A stretch of DNA of 64,000 bases from Pseudomonadota bacterium (lineage in GTDB: Bacteria; Chloroflexota; UBA6077; JAJPGT01), in assembly GCA_021325655.1 (NCBI GenBank), contig JAJPGT010000043.1, positions 124,001 to 188,000 of the forward strand, given 5' to 3'. This document shows, in pieces, positions 1 to 8,736 of this stretch. The number at the start of each line of letters is the position of its first letter. The first letter of the stretch is position 1. The notes beneath the pieces were generated by a model. The model saw only the letters and a list, made by a program, of their open reading frames with translations, made no database searches and was not told where the DNA came from. Made by a program: the position numbers and the translations under genes.

Positions 1-875
1 TTCGCCGCCAGCAGCGAGGTAATTCCGCCGGGCCCATCGTACTGCGGCATCACCTCGATCACCTCGAAGCCGATGAGGTTCACCCCGGCCAACCCGCGCA
101 GCAGCTGCTGCGCCTGCCAGGAGCTGAAGCCGCCGACCTCGGGCGTCCCGGTGCCCGGGGCGAAGGCCGGGTCCACACAGTCGATGTCCCACGAGATGTA
201 GGCGGGACGATCACCCACGCGGGCGACGATCTGCTGCGCCGCCCACTCCGCGCCCCGCTCGTGGACCTCGGGCGTGGTGATGATCTCGAAGCCGAGGTCG
301 CGCGAGCCCTGCATGTCCTGCGGGCCGTACAGCGGCCCGCGGATGCCGACTTGGATCGAGTGCGCTGTGTCGAGCAGCCCCTCCTCGACCGCGCGCCGGA
401 AGGGCGTGCCGTGGGTGTACTTGTGGCCCCAGTACTGGTCCCAGGTGTCCAGGTGGGCATCGAAGTGTACCAGCGCAATCGGGCCATGCCGCCGCTGGAG
501 CACCCGCAGGTCGGGTAGGGCGATGGAGTGGTCGCCGCCGAGCATGACCGGGACTGCGCCACTGCTATCGAGCAGCTCCGCCAGCCCGCGCTCGATGCGC
601 TGATACGAATCCTCAATAAAGCCCGGAACCACGTCGATGTCACCCGCGTCCACGGCGGAAAGATGCTCGAACAGATCGACGTCCAGCGCCGGGTGGTACG
701 GGCGCAGCAGCAACGAGTGCTCCCGGATCGCCGCTGGCCCGAACCGCCCACCCACTCGAAACGTGGCCCCGGTGTCGAACGGAATGCCGACAACCACCAC
801 GTCCACGTCGCGCGGCTGCGGCAGGTACGGTAGCCGCATGAAGGTCCGAATGCCGACGAAGCGCGGAGAGGTCAT
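1..875 (-). CDS. speB: agmatinase / arginase (ureohydrolase) family protein, 3' end outside window
   Basis: Minus-strand translation MTSPRFVGIRTFMRLPYLPQPRDVDVVVVGIPFDTGATFR...MLGGDHSIALP...HFDAHLDTWDQYWG...SWDIDCVDPAFAPGTGTPEVGG; ureohydrolase metal-binding motifs. The listed 80..793 ORF is a different frame. Confidence 0.9.
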   Translation of the reverse strand, partial: MTSPRFVGIRTFMRLPYLPQPRDVDVVVVGIPFDTGATFRVGGRFGPAAIREHSLLLRPYHPALDVDLFEHLSAVDAGDIDVVPGFIEDSYQRIERGLAELLDSSGAVPVMLGGDHSIALPDLRVLQRRHGPIALVHFDAHLDTWDQYWGHKYTHGTPFRRAVEEGLLDTAHSIQVGIRGPLYGPQDMQGSRDLGFEIITTPEVHERGAEWAAQQIVARVGDRPAYISWDIDCVDPAFAPGTGTPEVGGFSSWQAQQLLRGLAGVNLIGFEVIEVMPQYDGPGGITSLLAA

Positions 876-1007
876 CGCGTCGGTCGGCCGATAGCGCGGT
901 TGGTCCAAGTGCCCAGCTCCCGAGCAGTCTCACTCTGGCACAGTATACGGAACGGGCGTGGGCCGAACCCCATGCTATACTCGCCCCGCCCCTGGGAGAG
1001 CCGCGCA

Positions 1008-1721
1008 GTGACCGAACTCCTGTACGCCGACGACAGCTACCTGACCGAATGCGACGCGACCGTGACGGAGGTACGCGACGGCAATGCCGTCGTGCTCGAC
1101 CGGACTGTGTTCTACCCGACCGGCGGCGGCCAGCCGCACGACATGGGCCTGCTGCGCTGGGATGGCGGCGAGGCACGCGTGGTCGAGGTGAAGAAGCAAG
1201 GTCCGGACGTGCTGCACCTGATCGAGGGCCCGGCACCCACGCCGGGAACGCGGGTGCGGGCAGTGATCGACTGGGAGCGCCGCTACGCCCTGATGCGCCA
1301 CCACACCGCGCTGCACGCGATGTCGGGCGTCATCTATCAGCTCTTCGGGGCGACGGTCACCGGCGGCCAGATGTACCCGGACCGGGCTCGGATGGATTTT
1401 GCGCTGCCAGACCTATCGCCGGACAAGGTGCAGCGGATCGAGGACACGACCAACCGGCTCCTGGCCGAGGGCCGGCCGGTGCACGTGCGCTCCCTGCCGC
1501 GCGAGGAGGCGCTCCAGATCCCGGATCTGATCCGTACCAAGGTGAACCTGATCCCAGAGAGTGTACGGGTGCTGCGGATCATCGACATCGAGGGGATCGA
1601 CATGCAGGCGGACGGCGGCACCCACGTGCGGAACACCCGCGAGGTGGGCCGGGTGCGGGTGGTGAAGACCGAGAACAAAGGCAAAGAGAACAAGCGGCTG
1701 GAAATCGCCCTTGATGCTTGA
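1008..1721 (+). CDS. alaX: AlaX-type alanyl-tRNA editing protein
   Basis: MTELLYADDSYLTECDATVTEVRDGNAVVLDRTVFYPTGGGQPHDMG...RHHTALHAMSGV; HxxxH editing-site motif; GTG start chosen within the 900..1721 ORF. Confidence 0.88.
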   Translation: MTELLYADDSYLTECDATVTEVRDGNAVVLDRTVFYPTGGGQPHDMGLLRWDGGEARVVEVKKQGPDVLHLIEGPAPTPGTRVRAVIDWERRYALMRHHTALHAMSGVIYQLFGATVTGGQMYPDRARMDFALPDLSPDKVQRIEDTTNRLLAEGRPVHVRSLPREEALQIPDLIRTKVNLIPESVRVLRIIDIEGIDMQADGGTHVRNTREVGRVRVVKTENKGKENKRLEIALDA

Positions 1722-2352
1722 TCCCGTCGAGCACTGGGCCCGCGCCCAGTTGGAGGAGAAGAACGCCGCCCGTGAGCGGGCGCTGGCGGACTCGCGCGAG
1801 CTGATCCGCCACTGTGCCCACAGCATTCGCGCGGTGCACCGGGGCGAGTTCGCTCGCGCTGCCGAGCTGCGCGACCAGGCGCGGCGGCTGAACGAGAAGC
1901 TGGCCGCCGACCTCGCTGCTCACCCCGACCTGTACTACTCCGGCTACGTCCAGGACGCGCAGAAGGAGTACGCCGAGGCCTGCCTCACCTACGCCCTGGT
2001 GCGCGGCGAGCCGCTCCCGCACCCTGAGCTGCTCGGGGTGGCGGTGGCGCCCTTCCTGAACGGGCTGGCGGAGTCCGTAGGCGAGCTGCGCCGCTATATC
2101 CTGGACCAGCTCCGCCAGGGCAAGCTGGAGCGCGCCGAGGAGATCCTGCAGACCATGGACGACATCTACGGGCTGCTGGTGACGATGGACTACCCGGACG
2201 CGCTCACCGGCGGTTTGCGGCGCGCCACGGACAGCGTCCGCGGGATCATGGAGAAGACGCGCGGCGACCTGACATTCGCGCTCCGCCAGCGCGAGCTGGA
2301 GCAGGCGCTGGCCGGCTTCGACACCCGCGAGCGTGCCGGCGAGCAGGCGTAG
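1714..2352 (+). CDS. translin family (Translin/TRAX-like) protein
   Basis: All-helical sequence REL(I)RHCAHSIRAVHRGEF...YYSGYVQDAQKEYAEACLTYALV...LGGVAVAPFLNGLAESVGELRRYILDQLRQG-like features typical of translin; overlaps the alaX stop. Confidence 0.75.
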   Translation: MLDPVEHWARAQLEEKNAARERALADSRELIRHCAHSIRAVHRGEFARAAELRDQARRLNEKLAADLAAHPDLYYSGYVQDAQKEYAEACLTYALVRGEPLPHPELLGVAVAPFLNGLAESVGELRRYILDQLRQGKLERAEEILQTMDDIYGLLVTMDYPDALTGGLRRATDSVRGIMEKTRGDLTFALRQRELEQALAGFDTRERAGEQA

Positions 2353-2404
2353 CCGCTCAGCGGGCCGCAGGGTACGACCCCGTCCTGCTCGCCGGCCCCA
2401 TTTC

Positions 2405-4030
2405 TCAGAACGCCAGCGCCCAGGCGTCGCGGCGCGGGTCCGCGCCCGCCAGCAGCCAGCCGCTGCCCGCGTCGACCAGGATCACCTGGGCGTTGCAGCC
2501 GGCCTCCAGCGGCCCGACCCGCTCCAGCCGGTGGCCGCGCCGCTCCAGCTCCGCCAGCACCTGCGGCGGGAAGCGGGACTCGACCGTGAGCCGCTCCAGC
2601 GCGGTGTGGGGCCAGTTGGCGTCCGCGCCCTGCTGGTAGTGGCGCCAGCGCGGCGCCTCGACCGCCTGCTGTGGGTCCAGCCCGAAGTCGAGCAGGAACG
2701 TGGCGACCTGGAGATTCACCTGCACCTGCCCATCGGCGCCCGGCGTCCCCAGCATCGCCACCAGCCGGCCGTCCTTGAGCACCAGCGGAGTATTCATCGT
2801 GTGCCGCACCCGCTTGCCCGGCGCCAGCCGGTTGGGGTGGCCCGGCCGCAGGTGCCAGTAGCGCATCCGGTCGTTCAGCAGGATGCCGGTCTCCCCGGCG
2901 ATCACCTTGGCGCCGAAGATGCTGTTGATGCTCTGGATGCCAGAGACCGCGTTGCCCTGGCCATCCACTACCGCGAAGTAGGTGGTGTCCCCGCCCGTCG
3001 CCTCCGCCGCCAGCGGGCGCTCCGCCGCTCGGCGCGGGTCGATCTGCACCGCCAGCCGGGCGGCGTACTCCTTGGAGAGCAGCTCGGCTAGGTCGAGCGA
3101 GCCAAAGCGCGGGTCGCCGCAGCGCTCGCGGTCGAGGAAGGCGAGCTTCTTGATCTCCACCAGCAGGTGGATCGTGTCGGCCGAGAGCAGCCCCAGCTCC
3201 GCGAGCGGGAACTGCTCCGCCAGATTCAGCTCCTGCAGCAGGGTGAAGCCGGTCGAGTTCGGCGGCGACTGGAGCACCTGGTAGCCGCGGTAGGTGGTCC
3301 CGATCGGCTCCTGGAGCTCCGGCTCGAACGCGGCCAGGTCCTCCAGGCTCAGCAGTCCGCCCTTCGCCCGCGTCGCCGCGACCAGCCTGCGACCGAGGGC
3401 GCCGCCGTAGAGGCTCTCCGCCCCGTCCTGCGCCAGCTCCTCCAGCGTCCGAGCCAGCTCCGGCTGGCGGATCGGCGTCCCGAGACGCGGCGGCACGCCA
3501 TCCGGCAGGAACACCCGGGCCGCGTCGGGGTCGCGCGCCAGCAGCGCCGCCTCGTCGCGGATGCAGCCGGCGAAGCTGCGGGTCGTGCCGAATCCGTCAG
3601 ACGCCAGGGCGATGGCGGGCTGCAGCAGCTCCGGCCAGGGCCGCGTTCCGAAGCGCTGCCAGAGCGCCCACCAGCCGGCGACCAGGCCGGGCGTGGAGGC
3701 GGTGAGAGCGCCGAAGCCGGGGATGCCGGACGGAAAGCGCTCCGGCGTCGCCTCACGCGGCGCCGGCCCGGTCGCGTTGACCACCGTCCCTCGCCGCGCC
3801 GTCGCGTCCCAGAACAGGAAAAAGCCATCGCCGCCAACGCCCGACATCTGCGGCTCGACCACGGCCAGCGCCGCCGCCGTGGCCACCGCGGCATCGGCCG
3901 CGTTGCCGCCCCGGCGCAGCGCATCCAGCCCCGCCAGCGTCGCCAGCGGGTGCCCGCTGGCAACCGCGCCGCGTCGGCCGATCGCCAGCGGCCGCCAGGT
4001 CGGCTGCTCCTGCCAGGAGGTGTCCGCCAT
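2405..4030 (-). CDS. ggt: gamma-glutamyltransferase family protein
   Basis: ASGHPLATLAGLDALRRGGNAADAAVATAAALAVVEPQMSGVGGDGFFLFWD...GGDTTYFAVVDGQGNAVSGIQSINSIFGAKV...RPGHPNRLAPGKRVRHTMNTPLV. Confidence 0.92.
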   Translation of the reverse strand: MADTSWQEQPTWRPLAIGRRGAVASGHPLATLAGLDALRRGGNAADAAVATAAALAVVEPQMSGVGGDGFFLFWDATARRGTVVNATGPAPREATPERFPSGIPGFGALTASTPGLVAGWWALWQRFGTRPWPELLQPAIALASDGFGTTRSFAGCIRDEAALLARDPDAARVFLPDGVPPRLGTPIRQPELARTLEELAQDGAESLYGGALGRRLVAATRAKGGLLSLEDLAAFEPELQEPIGTTYRGYQVLQSPPNSTGFTLLQELNLAEQFPLAELGLLSADTIHLLVEIKKLAFLDRERCGDPRFGSLDLAELLSKEYAARLAVQIDPRRAAERPLAAEATGGDTTYFAVVDGQGNAVSGIQSINSIFGAKVIAGETGILLNDRMRYWHLRPGHPNRLAPGKRVRHTMNTPLVLKDGRLVAMLGTPGADGQVQVNLQVATFLLDFGLDPQQAVEAPRWRHYQQGADANWPHTALERLTVESRFPPQVLAELERRGHRLERVGPLEAGCNAQVILVDAGSGWLLAGADPRRDAWALAF

Positions 4031-4099
4031 CGTCCATCTCCGCGCGGCGGCCGCGTGGTCGGCGCCGCCGCTGGTATGGTAGGATACTCGTCGCCACCT

Positions 4100-4173
4100 G
4101 GTCCCGTGGTGTAGCGGCCTAACATGCGGCCCTGTCAAGGCCGAGATCGCCGGTTCGAATCCGGTCGGGACCG
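4100..4173 (+). tRNA. tRNA-Asp(GTC)
   Basis: Cloverleaf by eye: 7-bp acceptor (GGTCCCG/CGGGACC), anticodon loop CTGTCAA, T-arm GGTTCGAATCC, discriminator G. Confidence 0.95.
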
Positions 4174-4180
4174 CTCTCTC

Positions 4181-4214
4181 AGCCCGCGGGCCAGACGCGT
4201 CTGGCCCGCGGGCT
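4181..4214. terminator. perfect 34-bp palindrome downstream of tRNA-Asp, terminator-like
   Basis: agcccgcgggccagacgcgtctggcccgcgggct is its own reverse complement; followed by gtttc. Confidence 0.7.
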
Positions 4215-4272
4215 GTTTCATGCTCCTCGACGCCATCCTGACGCTCGGATCGGTGCGCAACAGGTTCCACTC

Positions 4273-4740
4273 TTACGGGGTGTACAGCTCCGCTGAAGCG
4301 TAAAGTTGAGGAGGGTTCGAGCCTCCGGCGACCAGCACCCGACCGTCCTGAAGCAGGATCGCAGTGTGGTCCATGCGGCCTTCCCGCATGCGACCGGTGG
4401 CGCTCCAGGTGCCGCTGGCCGGGTCGTACAGCTCCGCCGAGGCGAGGGGGAGGCCGTTGATGCCCTGGCCCCCAGCGACCAGCACCTGACCACCGGGCAA
4501 CAATAGCGCGGTGTGGAGGTCGCGGGCGTCGCGCATGTGGCCGGTCACGGTCCAGGTCCCTGACGTTGCTGCCGTGGCCGTCGCCCCGCCGAGGGGCAGC
4601 AGGAGCAGCAGGGCGAGCCCTGCTCCAATCCACCCTCTGCGCCAGCTCTGGCCTGCCCCACTGCGGGCGCTCGCCCGCGCGCGCCGCTCCCACCCGAACG
4701 CGACCCTACCCCACGGCCCTGCCCTGAATCCCTGTCCCTC
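4273..4740 (-). CDS. short secreted Kelch-repeat protein, possibly truncated; start uncertain
   Basis: Hydrophobic signal-like segment (WIGAGLALLLLLPLGGATATA) then two Kelch-like blades (...LHTALLLPGGQVLVAGGQ..ASAELYDPASGTWSATGRM..HTAILLQDGRVLVAGGS..ASAELYTP) ending at TAA. Confidence 0.5.
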   Translation of the reverse strand, partial: EGQGFRAGPWGRVAFGWERRARASARSGAGQSWRRGWIGAGLALLLLLPLGGATATAATSGTWTVTGHMRDARDLHTALLLPGGQVLVAGGQGINGLPLASAELYDPASGTWSATGRMREGRMDHTAILLQDGRVLVAGGSNPPQLYASAELYTP

Positions 4741-5326
4741 GCGCGGTATGCTGCCCCTTCCCCGGCCTGGCGCACCCGGTGTCGCCCCTCCGCCTGGACA
4801 GGGGATCGCGCACCTGGCTGGGCGGAATCGCCCCGCCGGCGTGACGCGTGGCTGCCTCCACTGCCCGGGAGCTCCGGGCGGGCACGGTGGGCGCCTCGCG
4901 GCTGGGGTCGCTGCCATCATACGCCACTCCCGTTGCGTGTCAAGCGTCACGCAGAATCGCTCGCAGCTCACAGCGCGGCCACTCGCGGGTAGGTGTGGAG
5001 CAGCCCCTCGCCTCGTCTTGAGCGGCGTGCCGCTACATTCGCCACCTCATTCGGGGAGAGCAGCCCGCTCACGCGGGGCAGCGGCATGGTACGAATGACG
5101 TGGCCTGGCGGACCGGTGCCTCGGCAAACGCGACGGGCGCCTTTGAGCCCGCCGAATCCCGATGTTGCATAGCCCGGGAGATGGTGTCCGCCCGTGCGAT
5201 TACCGGTTGCGCTCTGCCCCGAAGAGAAGGTAGAGTTCAGACTAGCAGTGATATCAGCGGACCGTGCCTACAGCATGTTGTGTCAGGAATATGTTGTTAG
5301 ACGACTGACGACTGGCTAGAAGCAGC

Positions 5327-6874
5327 GTGTCGGCGGCCCCAGCCCCAGTGGGGGAGATCATGGGCGCGGGGTTCAACTGGTACTCGGTGCCCGGCATCGT
5401 CGCGGCCGCGCTGTGCTGGATGCTCTTCGCTTACGTCCTGACACGCAGCCCGCGTGGCCTGCTCTCTCTCGCCGCCCTGGCATGTCTTGGCGCGTTCGGC
5501 GCAAATCTCGCCGGCCTGTCAATCGAGGCAAACGCTACCACGCCGGATGACGCCCTGCTGGCGCTGCATCTCAACCATTGGACCAACTTCTTCTCGACCC
5601 CGTCGTGGTACTGGCTGACGATCGCGCTGCTCCAGGCCCAGTCGACGCTGGCGCTGCAGAGGTACCTGCGCTGGGTCGGCTACCCCGTTGGACTGCTGCT
5701 CGCTGCCCTGGGATTGGGCCTGCTGGTATTCGTCTACAGCAACTGGTGGTCCGTCTTCAGCTTCGCCGTGCCGTTGCCGGCGGAGCAAGCCACGGTGCTT
5801 CGCTTCCGCTACGTCGGCCCACGCCAGCACATCCCCTTCCTCGCCGGGCTCGGTGTCACGAGCCTGGTCGGCGCAACCGTGAACTCCCTGGTGGGCTGGC
5901 ACTTGACAGCCAACCCGGCGCAGCGCCGCAGCCTGGCCTGGCACGCCGTGAGCTCGGTGCTGCTGCTCATCGGGGGGTTCATCCTGGCTGTGGTGCGCAG
6001 CATCCTCGGCGACTCGACCTTCGCCTGGGTGAGCTTTGTGCTGGCCGCTCTGGCCTTCGGCCTGATGGCCGTGAACGTCTCCGCCCATGGGCTGGTGCTG
6101 CGGACGCCCGTGGTCGTTCGGGATCTGCTGTACTTCCTCAGTGGGCTGGCCATCATCTGTGTCGTGTACACCGCGCTGTTCGCCGCGGTTAGCCAGGAGT
6201 ACAGCTTCCGGCTGCTCGCGCTCTGGGTGCTAACCCTGGTCGTGATGATCCTCTCGCACTCGCTGTTCGACACGACCCGTCGCCGCCTGGATCGGATCTT
6301 CTTCGGGCCTGAGGTGCAGGAGGCGCGTTCGATCCTCACCCGAGTGGCGGAGAGCCCGGCGCTTGCCCAGGATGTCGACACGCTGCTGAGCGGGGCGCGC
6401 TCTGAGCTCGAGGAGGCGTCGCTGGGGCGCTTCACGGCCACCGTCGATGAGGCGCTGCGCCGGCTCAACCGGCCAGCATTCCTATCGGAGTCCCGGCTGC
6501 TCGCACTGGTGCCCCGCAGCGTCGAGGCCGCCTGCTCCCGCCGCGGGCTGGTGAACGGAAGGCCGCCTTCGGCATTGGATCGGGCGCAGGCGCTGCGGGA
6601 TCTCATCATCGCAGCGATGGAGCGGCTGAAGCCAGCCGAGCATGACCAAGAGGCCAACCTCACGGCGGCGCGGCAGTACGCCGTCGTGTACGAGGCCTAC
6701 GTGCTGGAGCGGCCGAACAAGCAGATCTGCCTGCGTCACGAGATCAGCGAGCGGACGTTGAATCGGCTGCGGCACGAGACGGTTCGACTGCTTTCGCGCG
6801 AGTTGATGCAGCAGGAAGAGGCGCTGTCCCTGGCCGCGACGCAGGGGCTTAGGACGCCGCGTCGGCTGTCCTGA
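5327..6874 (+). CDS. multi-TM membrane protein with C-terminal helical/HTH-like cytoplasmic region
   Basis: Multiple hydrophobic segments over about the first 330 aa; C-terminal NKQICLRHEISERTLNRLRHETVRLLSREL resembles a helix-turn-helix. Confidence 0.6.
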   Translation: MSAAPAPVGEIMGAGFNWYSVPGIVAAALCWMLFAYVLTRSPRGLLSLAALACLGAFGANLAGLSIEANATTPDDALLALHLNHWTNFFSTPSWYWLTIALLQAQSTLALQRYLRWVGYPVGLLLAALGLGLLVFVYSNWWSVFSFAVPLPAEQATVLRFRYVGPRQHIPFLAGLGVTSLVGATVNSLVGWHLTANPAQRRSLAWHAVSSVLLLIGGFILAVVRSILGDSTFAWVSFVLAALAFGLMAVNVSAHGLVLRTPVVVRDLLYFLSGLAIICVVYTALFAAVSQEYSFRLLALWVLTLVVMILSHSLFDTTRRRLDRIFFGPEVQEARSILTRVAESPALAQDVDTLLSGARSELEEASLGRFTATVDEALRRLNRPAFLSESRLLALVPRSVEAACSRRGLVNGRPPSALDRAQALRDLIIAAMERLKPAEHDQEANLTAARQYAVVYEAYVLERPNKQICLRHEISERTLNRLRHETVRLLSRELMQQEEALSLAATQGLRTPRRLS

Positions 6875-6995
6875 CACTTCCATCCGCTCCACTGAGCGCC
6901 GGCCCGGAGCCAATACCGGGGGCACGGCTGGCGACGACACGCGACTGAGGTCGGGGCGCTTTCGGACGGGATACGGACTCGCCGGATGGGGCTGG

Positions 6996-8570
6996 TCAGG
7001 GGTGAGCGAGCGCCTGGACCACCTGGCAGCGCCGCCCGTGCTGGCCAGTGAGCGGGCGGCTGTCTGCCCAGGGACCATGCTGGAGGTCCGCGTCGCAGCC
7101 CAGCAGGTAGATTGTCTCTGGTTGGGGTGCCAGAGCCGTGCTGACTGGCTGATAGCTGGCGGAGAAGCCGGCGTTGCCCAGCACGCCCAGGATATCCCGC
7201 TGTGACTCGTGGTCCAGCTCCCGCTGGACCGCCGGATCAATCACCACGCTCCACCCCGCTGGCGTCTGCTGCTGCACCGCCACCACCGTATCCCAGATCC
7301 GCTGGTAGGTGGCCCGCCCCTGGCCAACGTACGCCCGCTGCAGCGGGACCAGCGGCACCAGGGCGAGCGCGCAGCCGGCGAGCAGCGGCAGCGCTGGGGG
7401 GAGCCAGCGGGGCGGACGGGTGAGCACCAGCCCCAGGCTCGCGTAGAACAGCGGCAGCAGCGGCATGGTGTACCGTCCTTCCGGCACCAGGTGGTACGAG
7501 GCGGGCTGCGCCAGCGCGAGCAGCAGCAGCGCTGGCGGGGTTACGGTGAGCGCTAGCGGCTCGCCCCGCCGGGCGGCCAGGAGCGCCGCTCCCAGCAGCG
7601 GCAGCGCGAACAGCCAGGTCAGCGGATCGCGCAGCGGCTGCTGCTCATCGTTGGCGCCCAGTCCCACGCCGCTGGGAAGGCGCGCCAGCGACAGCCCGAA
7701 GAACGCCAGGTCAGCCCGGTAGCAGTCGACCGCGGAGCGGGTACAGGTGTGGTATTGCGTCCGAGCCCCGGCGAGCGCCGCCTGGTACTCCGTCGGCTGG
7801 GTCACGACGAACAGCGCCTCGTTGGCGCAGCCGACCACGAACAGCGCCGCGGCCAGCGCCAGCCAGCGCGGCTGTAGCAGGCTCCGCGCCCGCAGCCAGA
7901 GGTACGCCAGCGCCCCGGGCGCCAGCAGCAGTGCGGTGGGATGCGTCTGAAACGCCAGCCCGCCCGCCAGGCCGGCCAACCCCAGCGCCCGGCCGCTCCT
8001 CCGCCGCGCCGCGCGGACGACCAGCCAGCAGCCGGTGGTGGTAAACAGCGGCGTGGCGCTGTGCGACCAGGCGATGTGGCTATTCACCAGGACGTGCAAG
8101 GGTGAGGTTGCCATCAGCAGCCCGGCGACGAGCCCGGCGCGCCAGCCGCCCCATTCCCGGCCCAGGAGGTAGACCGGGACTACGGTGAGCGTTCCAAGCA
8201 GGAGCGCCAGCAACCGAGGCAGGCGGACGTCGGGGCCGAGCAGGACGTCGGCGAGCGCCAGCAGGTAGTTCCAGAGGGCGCCCTGGTAGGCATCGTGGTT
8301 CGTGAGCGGCAGGCCCTGTCCCCGTGCCAGCACCAACGCTTGCCGCGCTTCCTTCCATTCGTCCGTGATGCGGGGGATGAGCCACAGGTTCGGGTAGCGG
8401 ATCCAGAACGCAACGCCCACCAGCGCCAGGACGAGCAGCGCCTCCGCCGCCGGGTGGCGCAGACGGGATCGCCAGCGAGCGAGGGAGGACGACGGCTCCT
8501 CGTCGGAACGCTGCGCGGGCGGCACCGGCCAGGGAGCCTCGGGTAGACGGCTCCGTCGCTGTAGCTGCAT
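6996..8570 (-). CDS. GT39/ArnT-like membrane glycosyltransferase
   Basis: Polytopic; ITDEWKEARQALVLARGQGLPLTNHDAYQGALWNYLLALADVLLGPDVRLPRLLALLLGTLTVVPVYLLGREWGG is typical of PMT/ArnT glycosyltransferases. Confidence 0.75.
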   Translation of the reverse strand: MQLQRRSRLPEAPWPVPPAQRSDEEPSSSLARWRSRLRHPAAEALLVLALVGVAFWIRYPNLWLIPRITDEWKEARQALVLARGQGLPLTNHDAYQGALWNYLLALADVLLGPDVRLPRLLALLLGTLTVVPVYLLGREWGGWRAGLVAGLLMATSPLHVLVNSHIAWSHSATPLFTTTGCWLVVRAARRRSGRALGLAGLAGGLAFQTHPTALLLAPGALAYLWLRARSLLQPRWLALAAALFVVGCANEALFVVTQPTEYQAALAGARTQYHTCTRSAVDCYRADLAFFGLSLARLPSGVGLGANDEQQPLRDPLTWLFALPLLGAALLAARRGEPLALTVTPPALLLLALAQPASYHLVPEGRYTMPLLPLFYASLGLVLTRPPRWLPPALPLLAGCALALVPLVPLQRAYVGQGRATYQRIWDTVVAVQQQTPAGWSVVIDPAVQRELDHESQRDILGVLGNAGFSASYQPVSTALAPQPETIYLLGCDADLQHGPWADSRPLTGQHGRRCQVVQALAHP

Positions 8571-8736
8571 GCTCTCCTGCTCACCGGGGAGGCGCGAACC
8601 AGTCCACTATGGAGAGCGTCCTGTTAAGGGGGGATTAATGCTGGCTGTGTCTCCCGGCAGCTCCCCGCCGCTCGCTCCGCGCTGCTAGACTGCCACGCAT
8701 CTGGCCGTCCAGACGGTCCAGTCCTGAGAACGAGGC

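Noticed and set aside
640-1236. 198-aa minus-strand ORF spanning the speB-alaX junction
   Set aside because: Arg/Ala-rich wrong-frame product overlapping both well-supported genes.
4900-5326. Possible structured RNA or riboswitch in the long intergenic region before the polytopic membrane protein
   Set aside because: Some G/C-rich hairpins but no recognised class signature; not supportable without covariance search.
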